Positions 1 to 6,561 of a stretch of 14,633 bases of DNA are shown here, in pieces (position 1 is the stretch's first letter; each line of letters opens with the position of its first letter). Below the pieces are notes generated by a model. That model worked only from the letters and a program-made list of their open reading frames with translations, was not told where the DNA came from and made no database searches. The stretch lies in the NCBI GenBank assembly GCA_031550755.1, contig JAVBOJ010000044.1, positions 1-14,633 of the forward strand. Direction: 5' to 3'. The translations under genes were made by a program, and so were the position numbers. The stretch comes from JAVBOJ01 sp031550755 (GTDB lineage: Bacteria > Bacillota > Clostridia > Oscillospirales > UBA929).

Positions 1-731
1 TCAAACAGGTCGGCGCCCATGCCGGCGACATCCCCCACGTTATCCCCCACGTTGTCGGCGATCACCGCGGGATTGCGCGGATCGTCCTCGGGGATGCCGG
101 CTTCCACCTTGCCCACCAGATCGGCGCCCACGTCGGCCGCCTTGGTGAAGATGCCGCCGCCCACGCGGGCGAACAGCGCCATGGAGGAAGCGCCCATGCC
201 GAAGGTCAGCATGGCCGACGAGATGGCCTGAATCTGCTCAACCTCGGCCATACCGGCGTAAAACACATATTTCAGCAGAATAAACCAGATGGACAGGTCA
301 AGCAGTCCCAGGCCGACCACGGTAAAGCCCATGACGGCGCCGGAGGAGAACGCGGTGCGCAACCCGGAGTTTAAGCTCTGGCTGGCGGAATAAGCGGTTC
401 TGGAGTTGGCGTAGGTGGCGATTTTCATGCCGATGAAGCCGGACAGACCGGAGAAGAAACCGCCGGTGATAAACGCGAAGGGAACAAACGGGGTCAGCAG
501 GCCCAGAATGGCCATGACGCCCAGCACGCAGAACATGACGGCAAAAAAGATCGCCACGCCGGTATACTGGCGCTTGAGGTAGGCGCTGGCACCCTTGCGT
601 ACGGCGCCGGCAATGCGCTTCATGTCTTCGGTGCCTTCGGGAACGCGCATGACTCTGCGGGAGAACAGCCAGGCCGCGACAATAGCGATGACCGCTCCCA
701 GGGGAACCAGGAAAAATAACGTTTCTGTCAA
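1..731 (-). CDS. hppA: Membrane-bound (ion-pumping) pyrophosphatase, N-terminal part, cut by window edge
   Basis: The protein hydrolyses pyrophosphate in the cytoplasmic membrane and uses the energy to pump H+ and/or Na+. About 240 residues are visible. They open with a hydrophobic helix (ETLFFLVPLGAVIAIVAAWL), followed by a cytoplasmic loop PEGTEDMKRIAGAVRKGASAYL and further membrane segments. The fragment ends in the family's pyrophosphate/Mg-binding signature, DLVGKVEAGIPEDD then DNVGDNVGDVAGMGADLFE. Two starts are possible. TTG at 731 (MTETLFF) has GGAG about 8 bases upstream and is preferred. GTG at 740 would have the GGGA directly abutting it. The residues that separate K+-dependent from K+-independent and H+ from Na+ types lie beyond the window, so subtype cannot be called. 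It has its own promoter just downstream of the arsR-like gene. Family assignment is certain; the exact start is not. Confidence 0.95.
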   Translation of the reverse strand, partial: MTETLFFLVPLGAVIAIVAAWLFSRRVMRVPEGTEDMKRIAGAVRKGASAYLKRQYTGVAIFFAVMFCVLGVMAILGLLTPFVPFAFITGGFFSGLSGFIGMKIATYANSRTAYSASQSLNSGLRTAFSSGAVMGFTVVGLGLLDLSIWFILLKYVFYAGMAEVEQIQAISSAMLTFGMGASSMALFARVGGGIFTKAADVGADLVGKVEAGIPEDDPRNPAVIADNVGDNVGDVAGMGADLF

Positions 732-794
732 CTCTTCCACTCCCGCTCTTTATTATTGATTCCGTTCCGAAAGCCCGAAACTGAACCATTATCT

Positions 795-822
795 ATTATA
801 TCGGCTCGTTTTGGAAAAACAA
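795..822 (-). promoter_or_regulatory. Sigma-A type promoter of hppA
   Basis: On the minus strand TTGTTT (822-817) and a perfect TATAAT (800-795) are separated by 16 bases. This sits 55-65 bases upstream of the hppA start and immediately beyond the stop codon of the arsR-like gene, in the only AT-rich stretch between them. It implies that hppA can be transcribed independently of the arsR-like operon. The -10 is ideal and the -35 is a 4/6 match. Confidence 0.7.
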
Positions 823-831
823 GCCCTTTCT

Positions 832-1389
832 TCACTTATTGGAAGAATTTTTTACCCAATAGACGTTGTCCTTGCGTTCCATGAGCTCCTCGGCGATCAA
901 CTCCCGGCGCAGCGTACAAAAATCATCATGGAAGTCGGCAATTTTAAGGTTGACCTCCTTTTCCGGGTACAGCCGGCCCGGCTCAAACATTTTCAATAGC
1001 TCCTCGAGTATGATGCGGCGTTTTTTTTGCTGCACCGGAATGGTTTCCAGCTTTCCCTGCCGGAAGAAGCTTTGGATCACCCTTTGCCGGTATTCCTGCT
1101 CGCGCCGCTCCGGCAGGCTGCCCTCCGGCTCGCCGATGAGCTCCAGAACCGGGCGGCGCAGCCGCGTTTCGTCGAGGGAATACACCATGTAGTACTGCTC
1201 CTTCCGCGCGCCGACCAATCCGCTCCCCTCCAGCTTTTTCAGGTGGAAGGAGACTGTGGATGGGGCCAGTCCCAGCCGTTCGGCCAACTGCTCGACATAC
1301 ATGGGCCCGCGTGCCAACGAGCGGATGATCTCCAGCCGCGATTTGTCGGCCAGACATTTAAACAGGGCGACGGTTTCGGTCATGTCCAT
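832..1389 (-). CDS. ArsR-family transcriptional regulator with C-terminal DUF2087
   Basis: A 185-residue DNA-binding repressor of the ArsR/SmtB fold. Residues about 5-80 form the winged helix-turn-helix: LFKCLADKSRLEIIRSLARGP, then the recognition region LAERLGLAPSTVSFHLKKLEGSGLV and the wing KEQYYMVYSL. The usual ELCVCDL metal-binding motif is absent, so a metal sensor is not supported. Residues about 115-180 (IPVQQKKRRIILEELLKMFEPG, ending in NVYWVKN) match the DUF2087 domain often fused to such regulators; its ligand is unknown. The start at 1389 is chosen because GGGGAGGG lies about 8 bases upstream; an in-frame ATG at 1383 is the alternative. It begins 4 bases after the stop of the small gene 1394-1744, so the two form an operon. 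Target genes are unknown; autoregulation is a reasonable inference. Confidence 0.9.
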   Translation of the reverse strand: MDMTETVALFKCLADKSRLEIIRSLARGPMYVEQLAERLGLAPSTVSFHLKKLEGSGLVGARKEQYYMVYSLDETRLRRPVLELIGEPEGSLPERREQEYRQRVIQSFFRQGKLETIPVQQKKRRIILEELLKMFEPGRLYPEKEVNLKIADFHDDFCTLRRELIAEELMERKDNVYWVKNSSNK

Positions 1390-1393
1390 ACGC

Positions 1394-1744
1394 TCACCCT
1401 CCCCAAAGCTCCGCGAATTTTTCCTTCAGCAGGTCGCAGACGGCGATTTTGTGCCGCTCCACCGCCTCGGTTTCAAAATCGCCGTAGCTTTGCGCAAAGC
1501 GCAGCCGGTCGCTCCAGTTTTTTGAGATTTTGTCAAAGCTCTCGGTGTATTTTTCCGGAAATTCCGGTGCCTTTTCCAGCGCGAAAAAGGTGTCCCGAAA
1601 CACGCCGAGGATGTTGGCCTCGATTTTCACAAGCCGCGCCTCGTCTGCCGCGCCGGCGGACGACAGCCGGCGGTGTTCGGCCTCCTTCTCGGCCGACAGT
1701 CCCTCCAGGAAGGACAGGTATTCTGTTTTTATTTTTGTATTCAT
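1394..1744 (-). CDS. Small helical protein of unknown function, co-transcribed with the ArsR/DUF2087 regulator
   Basis: A 116-residue protein that I do not recognise. It is rich in charged residues and predicted to be mostly alpha-helical (for example LSAEKEAEHRRLSSAG, ADEARLVKIEANILGVFRDTFFALEKAP, TEAVERHKIAVCDLLKEKFAELWGG). There is no signal peptide or membrane segment, and only one cysteine, so it is probably a soluble cytoplasmic protein. The start is well supported: GAGGTG lies 5 bases before ATG, with a strong promoter directly upstream. Its stop is 4 bases before the start of the ArsR-like regulator, which indicates translational coupling. A partner or target of the regulator is possible, but nothing in the sequence shows this. 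The 6-base GC-rich joining region and the codon use resemble the neighbours. Confidence 0.8.
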   Translation of the reverse strand: MNTKIKTEYLSFLEGLSAEKEAEHRRLSSAGAADEARLVKIEANILGVFRDTFFALEKAPEFPEKYTESFDKISKNWSDRLRFAQSYGDFETEAVERHKIAVCDLLKEKFAELWGG

Positions 1745-1762
1745 ACAATCACCTCGTCTATT

Positions 1763-1791
1763 ATTATAATTGCAAAATAAAGATTTGTAAA
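1763..1791 (-). promoter_or_regulatory. Sigma-A type promoter for the small protein / ArsR-like operon
   Basis: On the minus strand TTTACA (1791-1786), a 17-base spacer and a perfect TATAAT (1768-1763) lie 19 bases before the ATG at 1744. The leader would be about 12 bases long and contains the GAGGTG ribosome binding site. It is the best consensus promoter on the minus strand of this window. Confidence 0.8.
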
Positions 1792-1809
1792 TATATTTTT
1801 ATAATTATA
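1789..1809. promoter_or_regulatory. Pair of AT-rich palindromes at the operon promoter, possible ArsR-type operator
   Basis: Two perfect 10-bp palindromes, AAATATATTT (1789-1798) and TATAATTATA (1800-1809), are separated by one base and overlap or flank the -35 box of the small protein/ArsR operon. ArsR-family operators are commonly short AT-rich palindromes at their own promoter. Assignment as the operator is inference; short AT palindromes are common in AT-rich promoter DNA. Confidence 0.3.
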
Positions 1810-1905
1810 GAAATAAAATTTTGCGCACGCCGCCGCTTGGAAAATTAATGCCAAAAAATCACGAAAAAATCGCATCGAAATTTGAGAGATTGTCCGAAAA
1901 TCGAC

Positions 1906-1934
1906 TTGACAAACGCGGCCTCGGGTTGTACTAT
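1906..1934 (+). promoter_or_regulatory. Sigma-A type promoter of nrdD
   Basis: A perfect TTGACA (1906-1911), a 17-base spacer and TACTAT (1929-1934, 5/6 of TATAAT). Transcription would begin near 1941, giving a leader of about 130 bases before the nrdD ATG at 2071. The -10 overlaps the first putative NrdR box. This and the divergent promoter at 1763-1791 account for the roughly 325-base gene-free stretch between 1745 and 2070. Confidence 0.8.
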
Positions 1935-1974
1935 ATATGCGTAAGGACGGCGAAGTCACCGCAGTATATTGTGC
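1928..1974 (+). promoter_or_regulatory. Two putative NrdR boxes controlling nrdD
   Basis: NrdR, the global repressor of ribonucleotide reductase genes, binds two 16-bp boxes (consensus about ACACWATATATWGTGT) set an integral number of helical turns apart. Box 2, CCGCAGTATATTGTGC at 1959-1974, matches 12 of 16. Box 1, GTACTATATATGCGTA at 1928-1943, matches about 9 of 16, mostly in its left half and core, and covers the -10. Their centres are 31 bp apart, the classical NrdR spacing. The sequence matches and spacing are seen; regulation by NrdR is inferred from the family. nrdR itself is not in the window. Confidence 0.65.
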
Positions 1975-2000
1975 ATTTTCTCCAGAAAGACACAAGACGC

Positions 2001-2028
2001 GCCGGCTGAGGGGCCGGTTTTTTCAGCC
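2001..2028 (+). terminator. Leader hairpin with U-tract and an alternative hairpin, candidate attenuator of nrdD
   Basis: GCCGGC (2001-2006), a 6-base loop and GCCGGT (2013-2018) form a 5-bp stem plus one G-T wobble, directly followed by TTTTTT (2018-2023). This has the layout of a small intrinsic terminator about 60-80 bases into the nrdD leader. GGCTGA (2004-2009) can instead pair with TCAGCC (2023-2028), which would break the first stem and bury part of the U-tract. The two folds are mutually exclusive. The stem is short, so termination may be weak; function is inferred. Confidence 0.35.
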
Positions 2029-2070
2029 TCTTGGGGAGGAATGCGGGGGACAACCATAGGAGGAAGAGTT

Positions 2071-4404
2071 ATGAAAGCGCAGACAATCACCATTATGCAG
2101 ATTCGAAAACGCGACGGGCGCGTGGTGCCCTTTGACTTGGAAAAAATCGCGGAGGCCATTTCCAAATCGCTGACGGCCACCCGCAAAACCGCGCGGATGG
2201 ACGAGGCGCGGCGCATGGCGGCCGAGGTGCTAGCCATTTTGGAGGAGGAAGGCCGGGAAGCGCCCGGCGTGGAACATATTCAGGACGTTGTCGAGCAGGT
2301 GCTCATCAACAACGGCTACGTGCAGACCGCCAAGGCCTACATCCTCTACCGCGCCGAGCGTTCCCGCGTGCGCGAGATGAACACCCGGCTCATGAAGATT
2401 TACGAGGACATCACCTTCCGCGACGCGCAGGAGTCGGATATCAAGCGGGAAAACGCCAACATCGACGGCGACACCGCCATGGGCGCCATGCTCAAATACG
2501 GCTCGGAGGGCGCCAAGCAGTTTTATGAGATGTTCGTGCTCAAGCCAGAGCACGCCAGGGCCCACCGCGAGGGCGACATCCACATCCACGATCTGGATTT
2601 TCTGACCCTGACCACCACCTGCTGCCAGATTGACATCGTCAAGCTGTTTCACGATGGCTTTTCCACCGGCCACGGCACCCTGCGCGAGCCGAATCACATT
2701 TCGTCTTACGCCGCGCTGTGCTGTATCGCCATACAGTCCAACCAAAACGACCAGCACGGTGGCCAGAGCGTGGTCAATTTTGACTACGGCATGGCGCTCG
2801 GCGTGGCCAAGACCTATGTCCACCTCTACCGGGACAATCTGGCGCGCGCGCTGGAAATGCTCTGCGGCACAGAGGATGCCGAGCGCAAGGTGGCGGAAAT
2901 TGTCGCCGGCATCGCGGCGTCCCACAACCTGCGCCCCACCATGGAGCGCAACGCCGAATACCTCGCGCTGGAAGCGGAGGAGCTCAAAAAGCTGGTGCCC
3001 GACGAGGCGCTGTTTGAAAAGGTGCGCGATTTCACCCTGCGCCACGCCCTCAAGGAGACCGACCGCTCCACCTACAAGGCCATGGTGGCCTTTATCCACA
3101 ACCTCAACACCATGCACTCCCGGGCCGGCGCGCAGACGCCGTTTTCCTCCATCAACTACGGCATGGACATTTCGCCCGAGGGGCGCATGGCCATCAAAAA
3201 TGTCCTGCTGGCCACCGAGGCCGGTCTGGGGCACGGCGAAACGCCGATTTTCCCGATTCAGATTTTCCGAGTCAAGGCCGGCGTCAGCTTCAATCCCGGC
3301 GACCCCAACTATGACCTGTTCCAACTGGCCTGCCGCGTCAGCGCCTCGCGTCTGTTCCCCAACTTTTCCTTCCTCGACGCACCCTACAACGCCCAGTATT
3401 ACAAAGAGGGTCGCCCCGAGACCGAAATCGCCTACATGGGCTGCCGCACAAGGGTCATCGGCAATGTCTACGACCCGACGCGGGAGATTACCAACGGCCG
3501 CGGCAATCTGAGCTTTACCAGCATCAACCTGCCGCGCATGGCGCTCAAGGCTGGCGGCAATGTCTCGACCTTTTTCGAGGATCTCGACCGCAAGCTGGAT
3601 CTATGCATCGAGCAGCTCTACGAGCGCTTCCTCATCCAGTCGCGCAAAAAGGTGCGCAACTTCCCCTTCCTGATGGGAGAGGGCGTTTGGCTGGATTCGG
3701 AAAAGCTCAACTGGGAGGACGAGGTCGGCGAGGTACTCAAACACGGCACCCTGACGGTGGGCTTCATCGGTCTGGCCGAGGCGCTCAAATCCCTGCTGGG
3801 GGCGCATCACGGCGAGTCGGACATCGCCCAGAATCTGGGGCTGGAAATCGTCGGGCATATGCGCGCGCGGATGGACGAAGAGTCGGCCAAGCGCAAGTTG
3901 AACTATACCCTCATCGCCACGCCGGCCGAGGGGCTGTCCGGCCGCTTTGTCAAGCTGGACCGCAAGAGCTTCGGCTCCATTGAGGGCATCACCGACCGCG
4001 ATTATTACACCAACAGCTTCCATGTGCCGGTCTACTGCCCCATGACGGCATTCGAAAAAATCAGCATTGAAGCGCCCTACCACGCCCTGACCAATGCCGG
4101 GCACATCACCTATGTGGAGATGGACGGCGACCCGATGCAGAATCTGGAGGCATTCGAGGCGGTGGTGCGGGCGATGCAGTCCGCCGGCGTGGGCTACGGC
4201 TCAATCAATCACCCGGTGGACCGCGACCCGGTCTGCGGCTTCTCCGGCGTCATCGGCGACCAATGCCCCGGCTGCGGACGGCGCGAGGAGGACGATGTGC
4301 CGTTCGAGCGCATCCGCCGCATCACCGGCTACCTCGTGGGCACGCTTGACCGTTTCAACAACGCCAAGCGCACGGAGGAAAAAGACCATATCAAACACTG
4401 CTGA
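2071..4404 (+). CDS. nrdD: Anaerobic (class III) ribonucleoside-triphosphate reductase, large catalytic subunit
   Basis: The enzyme reduces ribonucleoside triphosphates to dNTPs without oxygen, using a glycyl radical installed by NrdG. It has 777 residues, a normal length. An ATP-cone allosteric domain lies at about 9-98 (QIRKRDGRVVPFDLEKIAEAI). The GREDIHIHDLDF-like region HREGDIHIHDLDF and TTCC (Cys184, Cys185) mark the catalytic barrel. C-terminal cysteines C722, C732 and C735 (VCGF then CPGCG) form the zinc site; only three are seen in the expected spacing, so a fourth ligand is not evident. RITGYLVG carries the glycyl radical at Gly753. The start is ATG 2071, preceded by AGGAGGAAGAG; the same frame is open from 1969, but that ATG lies in a NrdR box and has no ribosome binding site. 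It is followed by nrdG and probably shares its transcript. Confidence 0.97.
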   Translation: MKAQTITIMQIRKRDGRVVPFDLEKIAEAISKSLTATRKTARMDEARRMAAEVLAILEEEGREAPGVEHIQDVVEQVLINNGYVQTAKAYILYRAERSRVREMNTRLMKIYEDITFRDAQESDIKRENANIDGDTAMGAMLKYGSEGAKQFYEMFVLKPEHARAHREGDIHIHDLDFLTLTTTCCQIDIVKLFHDGFSTGHGTLREPNHISSYAALCCIAIQSNQNDQHGGQSVVNFDYGMALGVAKTYVHLYRDNLARALEMLCGTEDAERKVAEIVAGIAASHNLRPTMERNAEYLALEAEELKKLVPDEALFEKVRDFTLRHALKETDRSTYKAMVAFIHNLNTMHSRAGAQTPFSSINYGMDISPEGRMAIKNVLLATEAGLGHGETPIFPIQIFRVKAGVSFNPGDPNYDLFQLACRVSASRLFPNFSFLDAPYNAQYYKEGRPETEIAYMGCRTRVIGNVYDPTREITNGRGNLSFTSINLPRMALKAGGNVSTFFEDLDRKLDLCIEQLYERFLIQSRKKVRNFPFLMGEGVWLDSEKLNWEDEVGEVLKHGTLTVGFIGLAEALKSLLGAHHGESDIAQNLGLEIVGHMRARMDEESAKRKLNYTLIATPAEGLSGRFVKLDRKSFGSIEGITDRDYYTNSFHVPVYCPMTAFEKISIEAPYHALTNAGHITYVEMDGDPMQNLEAFEAVVRAMQSAGVGYGSINHPVDRDPVCGFSGVIGDQCPGCGRREEDDVPFERIRRITGYLVGTLDRFNNAKRTEEKDHIKHC

Positions 4405-4510
4405 CAACTTCTTTTGAAGCGCTGAGGCGCTTCAAAAGATTGAGAACAGGGATACCGCGGGGCCGGAATGAATCCGTCCCCGCGGTGAAGATTGTACGGG
4501 GGCTTACGGG
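4405..4510 (+). ncRNA. Two-hairpin structured element, copy A (nrdD-nrdG intergenic)
   Basis: Directly after the nrdD stop lies a perfect 13-bp stem (4410-4422 with 4427-4439) closed by a TGAG loop. The linker ends in GAACAGGGAT (4444-4453). A second hairpin has a 9-bp stem (4454-4462 with 4478-4486), a one-base mismatch, then CGGA-ATGAA-TCCG. A tail follows, ATTG, TAC and a G-run. Copy B at 7537-7640 has the same plan with different stem sequences (see findings). Neither hairpin is followed by a U-tract, so neither is a standard terminator. CCCCG (4478-4482) can alternatively pair with CGGGG (4497-4501) ahead of the TTTTTT at 4511-4516. It could be a 3'-UTR stabiliser, a regulatory RNA or a small dispersed repeat. 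No known RNA family was recognised. Confidence 0.6.
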
Positions 4511-4537
4511 TTTTTTCTACAAAGAGAGGTGACGCGT

Positions 4538-5035
4538 ATGAAAATCCAGGTGGCGGGCATTATCCGGGAGTCGATTGTGGACGGCCCGGGGCTGCGCTAT
4601 GTGGTGTTTTGTCAGGGCTGTCACCAGCGGTGCGAGGGCTGTCATAACGAAAAAACCCAGCCGCTGGACGGCGGCGAATGGAAGGACACCGCCGACATCT
4701 TTGCCGAAATGCAAAAAGACCCGCTGCTGGCGGGTCTGACCCTGTCGGGCGGGGAGCCGTTTTTGCAGACGGAGGCGCTCTGCGAGCTGGCCGAGCGGGC
4801 GCGTGGGCGCGGGCTGTCGGTCTGGGCCTATTCCGGGTACACCTGGGAGGAGCTGCTGGACGGCGCGGATCCGGCCTGGCGGGCGCTGCTCGACCGCATC
4901 GACGTGCTGGTGGACGGCCCGTATGAAAAGGACAAGGCGACGTACGGTCTGCGCTTCCGGGGCAGCGCCAACCAGCGGCTGATCGATGTGCCGAAGAGCT
5001 TGGAGCGCGGCGACGTGGTGCTTTGGGGCCGGTAA
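4538..5035 (+). CDS. nrdG: Anaerobic ribonucleotide reductase activating enzyme (radical SAM)
   Basis: NrdG cleaves S-adenosylmethionine to create the glycyl radical on NrdD. It has 165 residues, normal for the family. The radical SAM cluster motif CX3CX2C is Cys28, Cys32, Cys35 (CHQRCEGC), with an additional Cys25. The SAM-binding SGGEP is at 70-74, and DGPGLRYVVF precedes the cluster as in NrdG. The C-terminus VDGPYEKDKATYGLRFRGSANQRLIDVPKSL is typical. ATG 4538 is chosen because GAGAGGTGA sits about 6 bases upstream; the GTG at 4529 is part of that ribosome binding site. No promoter was seen between nrdD and nrdG, so co-transcription through element A is likely. A strong terminator follows the stop. 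Confidence 0.97.
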   Translation: MKIQVAGIIRESIVDGPGLRYVVFCQGCHQRCEGCHNEKTQPLDGGEWKDTADIFAEMQKDPLLAGLTLSGGEPFLQTEALCELAERARGRGLSVWAYSGYTWEELLDGADPAWRALLDRIDVLVDGPYEKDKATYGLRFRGSANQRLIDVPKSLERGDVVLWGR

Positions 5036-5041
5036 AATATC

Positions 5042-5088
5042 AACTCCCCCTTTTTGCGCATAGAATGGGCAAAAAGGGGGAGTTTTTT
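5042..5088 (+). terminator. Strong intrinsic terminator of nrdDG that also contains the next gene's ribosome binding site
   Basis: A perfect 16-bp stem (5042-5057 with 5069-5084), an 11-base loop and a run of six T (5083-5088), starting 6 bases after the nrdG stop. The ATG of the LysM-GH18 gene follows the last T immediately. Its only plausible ribosome binding site, GGGGGAG (5076-5082), forms part of the 3' arm. The loop holds CATAGAAT (5059-5066), which resembles a sigma-E -10 element. Confidence 0.9.
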
Positions 5089-6375
5089 ATGCAAATTCAG
5101 GTGGTTCTTCCGGGACAAACGCTGTACGGCATTGCCGGCACTTACGGTGTGACGGTGCCCGAGATCGCGCGCGCCAACCAGATCAATCCCAACGAAACGC
5201 TGGTGGTGGGGCAGGCGCTGGTCATCCCGATTGTCGGCAGCTATCACTATGTCGCGCCGGGCGAAACTCTCTACCTGCTGGGGCGGCGGTTCGGCCTACC
5301 CGCGGCCGAGCTGGCGCGCGTCAACAACCTCCCGGTAAACGGCGTTTTGCGGGTCGGACAGCGGATTTACCTGCCCGATCCGCCCCGTGTGCCCATTGAG
5401 GTCAACGCCTACGCCGAGCGGAGCGGCGGCGCGTTTTCCCCCGGCGTGCTGGGCGCAGTGCGGGAAAACGCGCCCGAACTCACCTATCTCGCGCCGTTCA
5501 GCTTTGAGGCCAAGGCCGACGGAAGTCTGGCCACCTTTGACGTCTCCCCTCTGCGAGAGGCTGCGGCCGGCAGCGGCGCGGTGCTGATGATGGTAGTCAC
5601 CAATCTGGAAAACGGCGCGTTCAGCGACACGCTGGGGCAGACCATTTTGAACAATCCGGCGGTGCAAAACACCCTGCTGGACAACATTGTGCGCACCGCC
5701 AAGGCGGAAAACTTCCGGGATGTGCACTTCGACTTCGAGTTTTTGCGCCCGCAGGATCGCGAAGCCTACAACGCCTTCCTGCGCAAGGCGTCGGCACGGC
5801 TGCACGCCGAGGGGCTGCTCATGTCCACAGCGCTCGCGCCCAAGACCAGCGCGTCGCAAACCGGCGCGTGGTACACGGCGCACGACTACAGAACCCACGG
5901 CGAGGTGGCCGATTTTGTGGTCATCATGACCTACGAATGGGGCTACAGCGGCGGGCCGCCGATGCCGGTATCGCCGATCGGGCCGGTGCGGCGGGTGCTG
6001 GAATACGCCAAGACCGAGATCCCGCCGGAAAAAATCATGATGGGTCAGAATTTATACGGCTACGATTGGACGCTGCCCTATGTGCCGGGCGGGCCGTTTG
6101 CCCGCGCCATCAGTCCGCAGGCGGCCATCCGGCTGGCGCGGGACAGTCGTCAAGCCATTTTGTACGACTATACGGCACATGCGCCGTTTTTCCGCTATTG
6201 GGACAGCGCGGGACGGGAGCATATCGTCTGGTTTGAGGACGCGCGCTCGATCGACGCCAAGTTCAAGCTGCTCAAGGAGCTGGGGCTGCGCGGCATCAGC
6301 TATTGGAAGCTGGGGCTCCCCTTCCCGCAGAACTGGGAGCTGCTGACCAACCGGTTTCAGGTCGTGAAGAAGTAG
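5089..6375 (+). CDS. sleL: LysM-GH18 spore cortex-lytic N-acetylglucosaminidase, SleL/YaaH type
   Basis: A peptidoglycan hydrolase of the type that degrades spore cortex during germination. It has 428 residues. Two LysM repeats at about 3-47 (VVLPGQTLYGIAGTYGVTVP) and 51-95 (YVAPGETLYLLGRRFGLPA) bind peptidoglycan. A glycoside hydrolase 18 barrel spans about 100-425, with the catalytic DxxxDxE as Asp211, Asp215 and Glu217 (VHFDFEF). MTYEWGYSGGPPMPVSP and the C-terminal YWKLGLPFPQNW are typical of YaaH/SleL. No signal peptide is present, as in that family, where LysM domains place the enzyme in the spore. ATG 5089 is chosen; an upstream extension to 5023 would overlap nrdG and translate the terminator. 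The gene ends TAG-ACA-TAA. In Bacillus the homologue is a mother-cell sigma-E gene; whether that holds here depends on the candidate promoter at 5059-5066. Confidence 0.9.
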   Translation: MQIQVVLPGQTLYGIAGTYGVTVPEIARANQINPNETLVVGQALVIPIVGSYHYVAPGETLYLLGRRFGLPAAELARVNNLPVNGVLRVGQRIYLPDPPRVPIEVNAYAERSGGAFSPGVLGAVRENAPELTYLAPFSFEAKADGSLATFDVSPLREAAAGSGAVLMMVVTNLENGAFSDTLGQTILNNPAVQNTLLDNIVRTAKAENFRDVHFDFEFLRPQDREAYNAFLRKASARLHAEGLLMSTALAPKTSASQTGAWYTAHDYRTHGEVADFVVIMTYEWGYSGGPPMPVSPIGPVRRVLEYAKTEIPPEKIMMGQNLYGYDWTLPYVPGGPFARAISPQAAIRLARDSRQAILYDYTAHAPFFRYWDSAGREHIVWFEDARSIDAKFKLLKELGLRGISYWKLGLPFPQNWELLTNRFQVVKK

Positions 6376-6395
6376 ACATAAAAAGGTGACATAAA

Positions 6396-6429
6396 ATCCC
6401 CCTCGGCCTCCGAACAGGCCGAGGGGGAT
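6396..6429. terminator. 14-bp hairpin between convergent genes, probable bidirectional terminator
   Basis: A perfect 14-bp stem (6396-6409 with 6416-6429) with the 6-base loop CCGAAC, 20 bases after the LysM-GH18 stop. It lies between that gene and the convergent phosphoesterase gene. There is no proper T-run on the plus strand; on the minus strand it is followed by TTTAT, which is weak. Position and stability favour termination for both genes. The remaining bases to 6561 hold no gene; a 5-bp stem GCTTA-TTT-TAAGC at 6464-6476 is the only other structure noticed. Confidence 0.65.
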
Positions 6430-6561
6430 GACTTTGTGGCGAGGCGCGTGGACAGTGTGTAAGGCTTATTTTAAGCTGTTACCCCATTCATCCCGCAGGA
6501 ATTTTTAATTTGTCCGTTTCCTAATACAAACTCTTCCTTAACCGGGCCCACCGCACGTCCC

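Noticed and set aside
1027..1848. 273-residue open frame on the plus strand over the arsR-like operon
   Set aside because: Covers two minus-strand genes and their promoter; ends in AT-rich promoter DNA, no recognisable domain.
1937..2059. Small upstream open frame starting at ATG 1937 in the nrdD leader
   Set aside because: The ATG is at or before the predicted transcription start and has no ribosome binding site.
1969..2070. Upstream extension of nrdD from ATG 1969
   Set aside because: That ATG lies inside a NrdR box, has no ribosome binding site, and the extra 34 residues do not resemble NrdD; ATG 2071 has a perfect AGGAGG.
2230..3324. 364-residue open frame on the minus strand opposite nrdD
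   Set aside because: Antisense shadow of a high-GC gene; it has no family resemblance and low complexity (Gly/Val/Ala/His rich), while nrdD on the other strand is unmistakable.
4410..4439. Stem 1 of element A as an ordinary intrinsic terminator of nrdD
   Set aside because: No T-run follows on either strand; the same is true of copy B.
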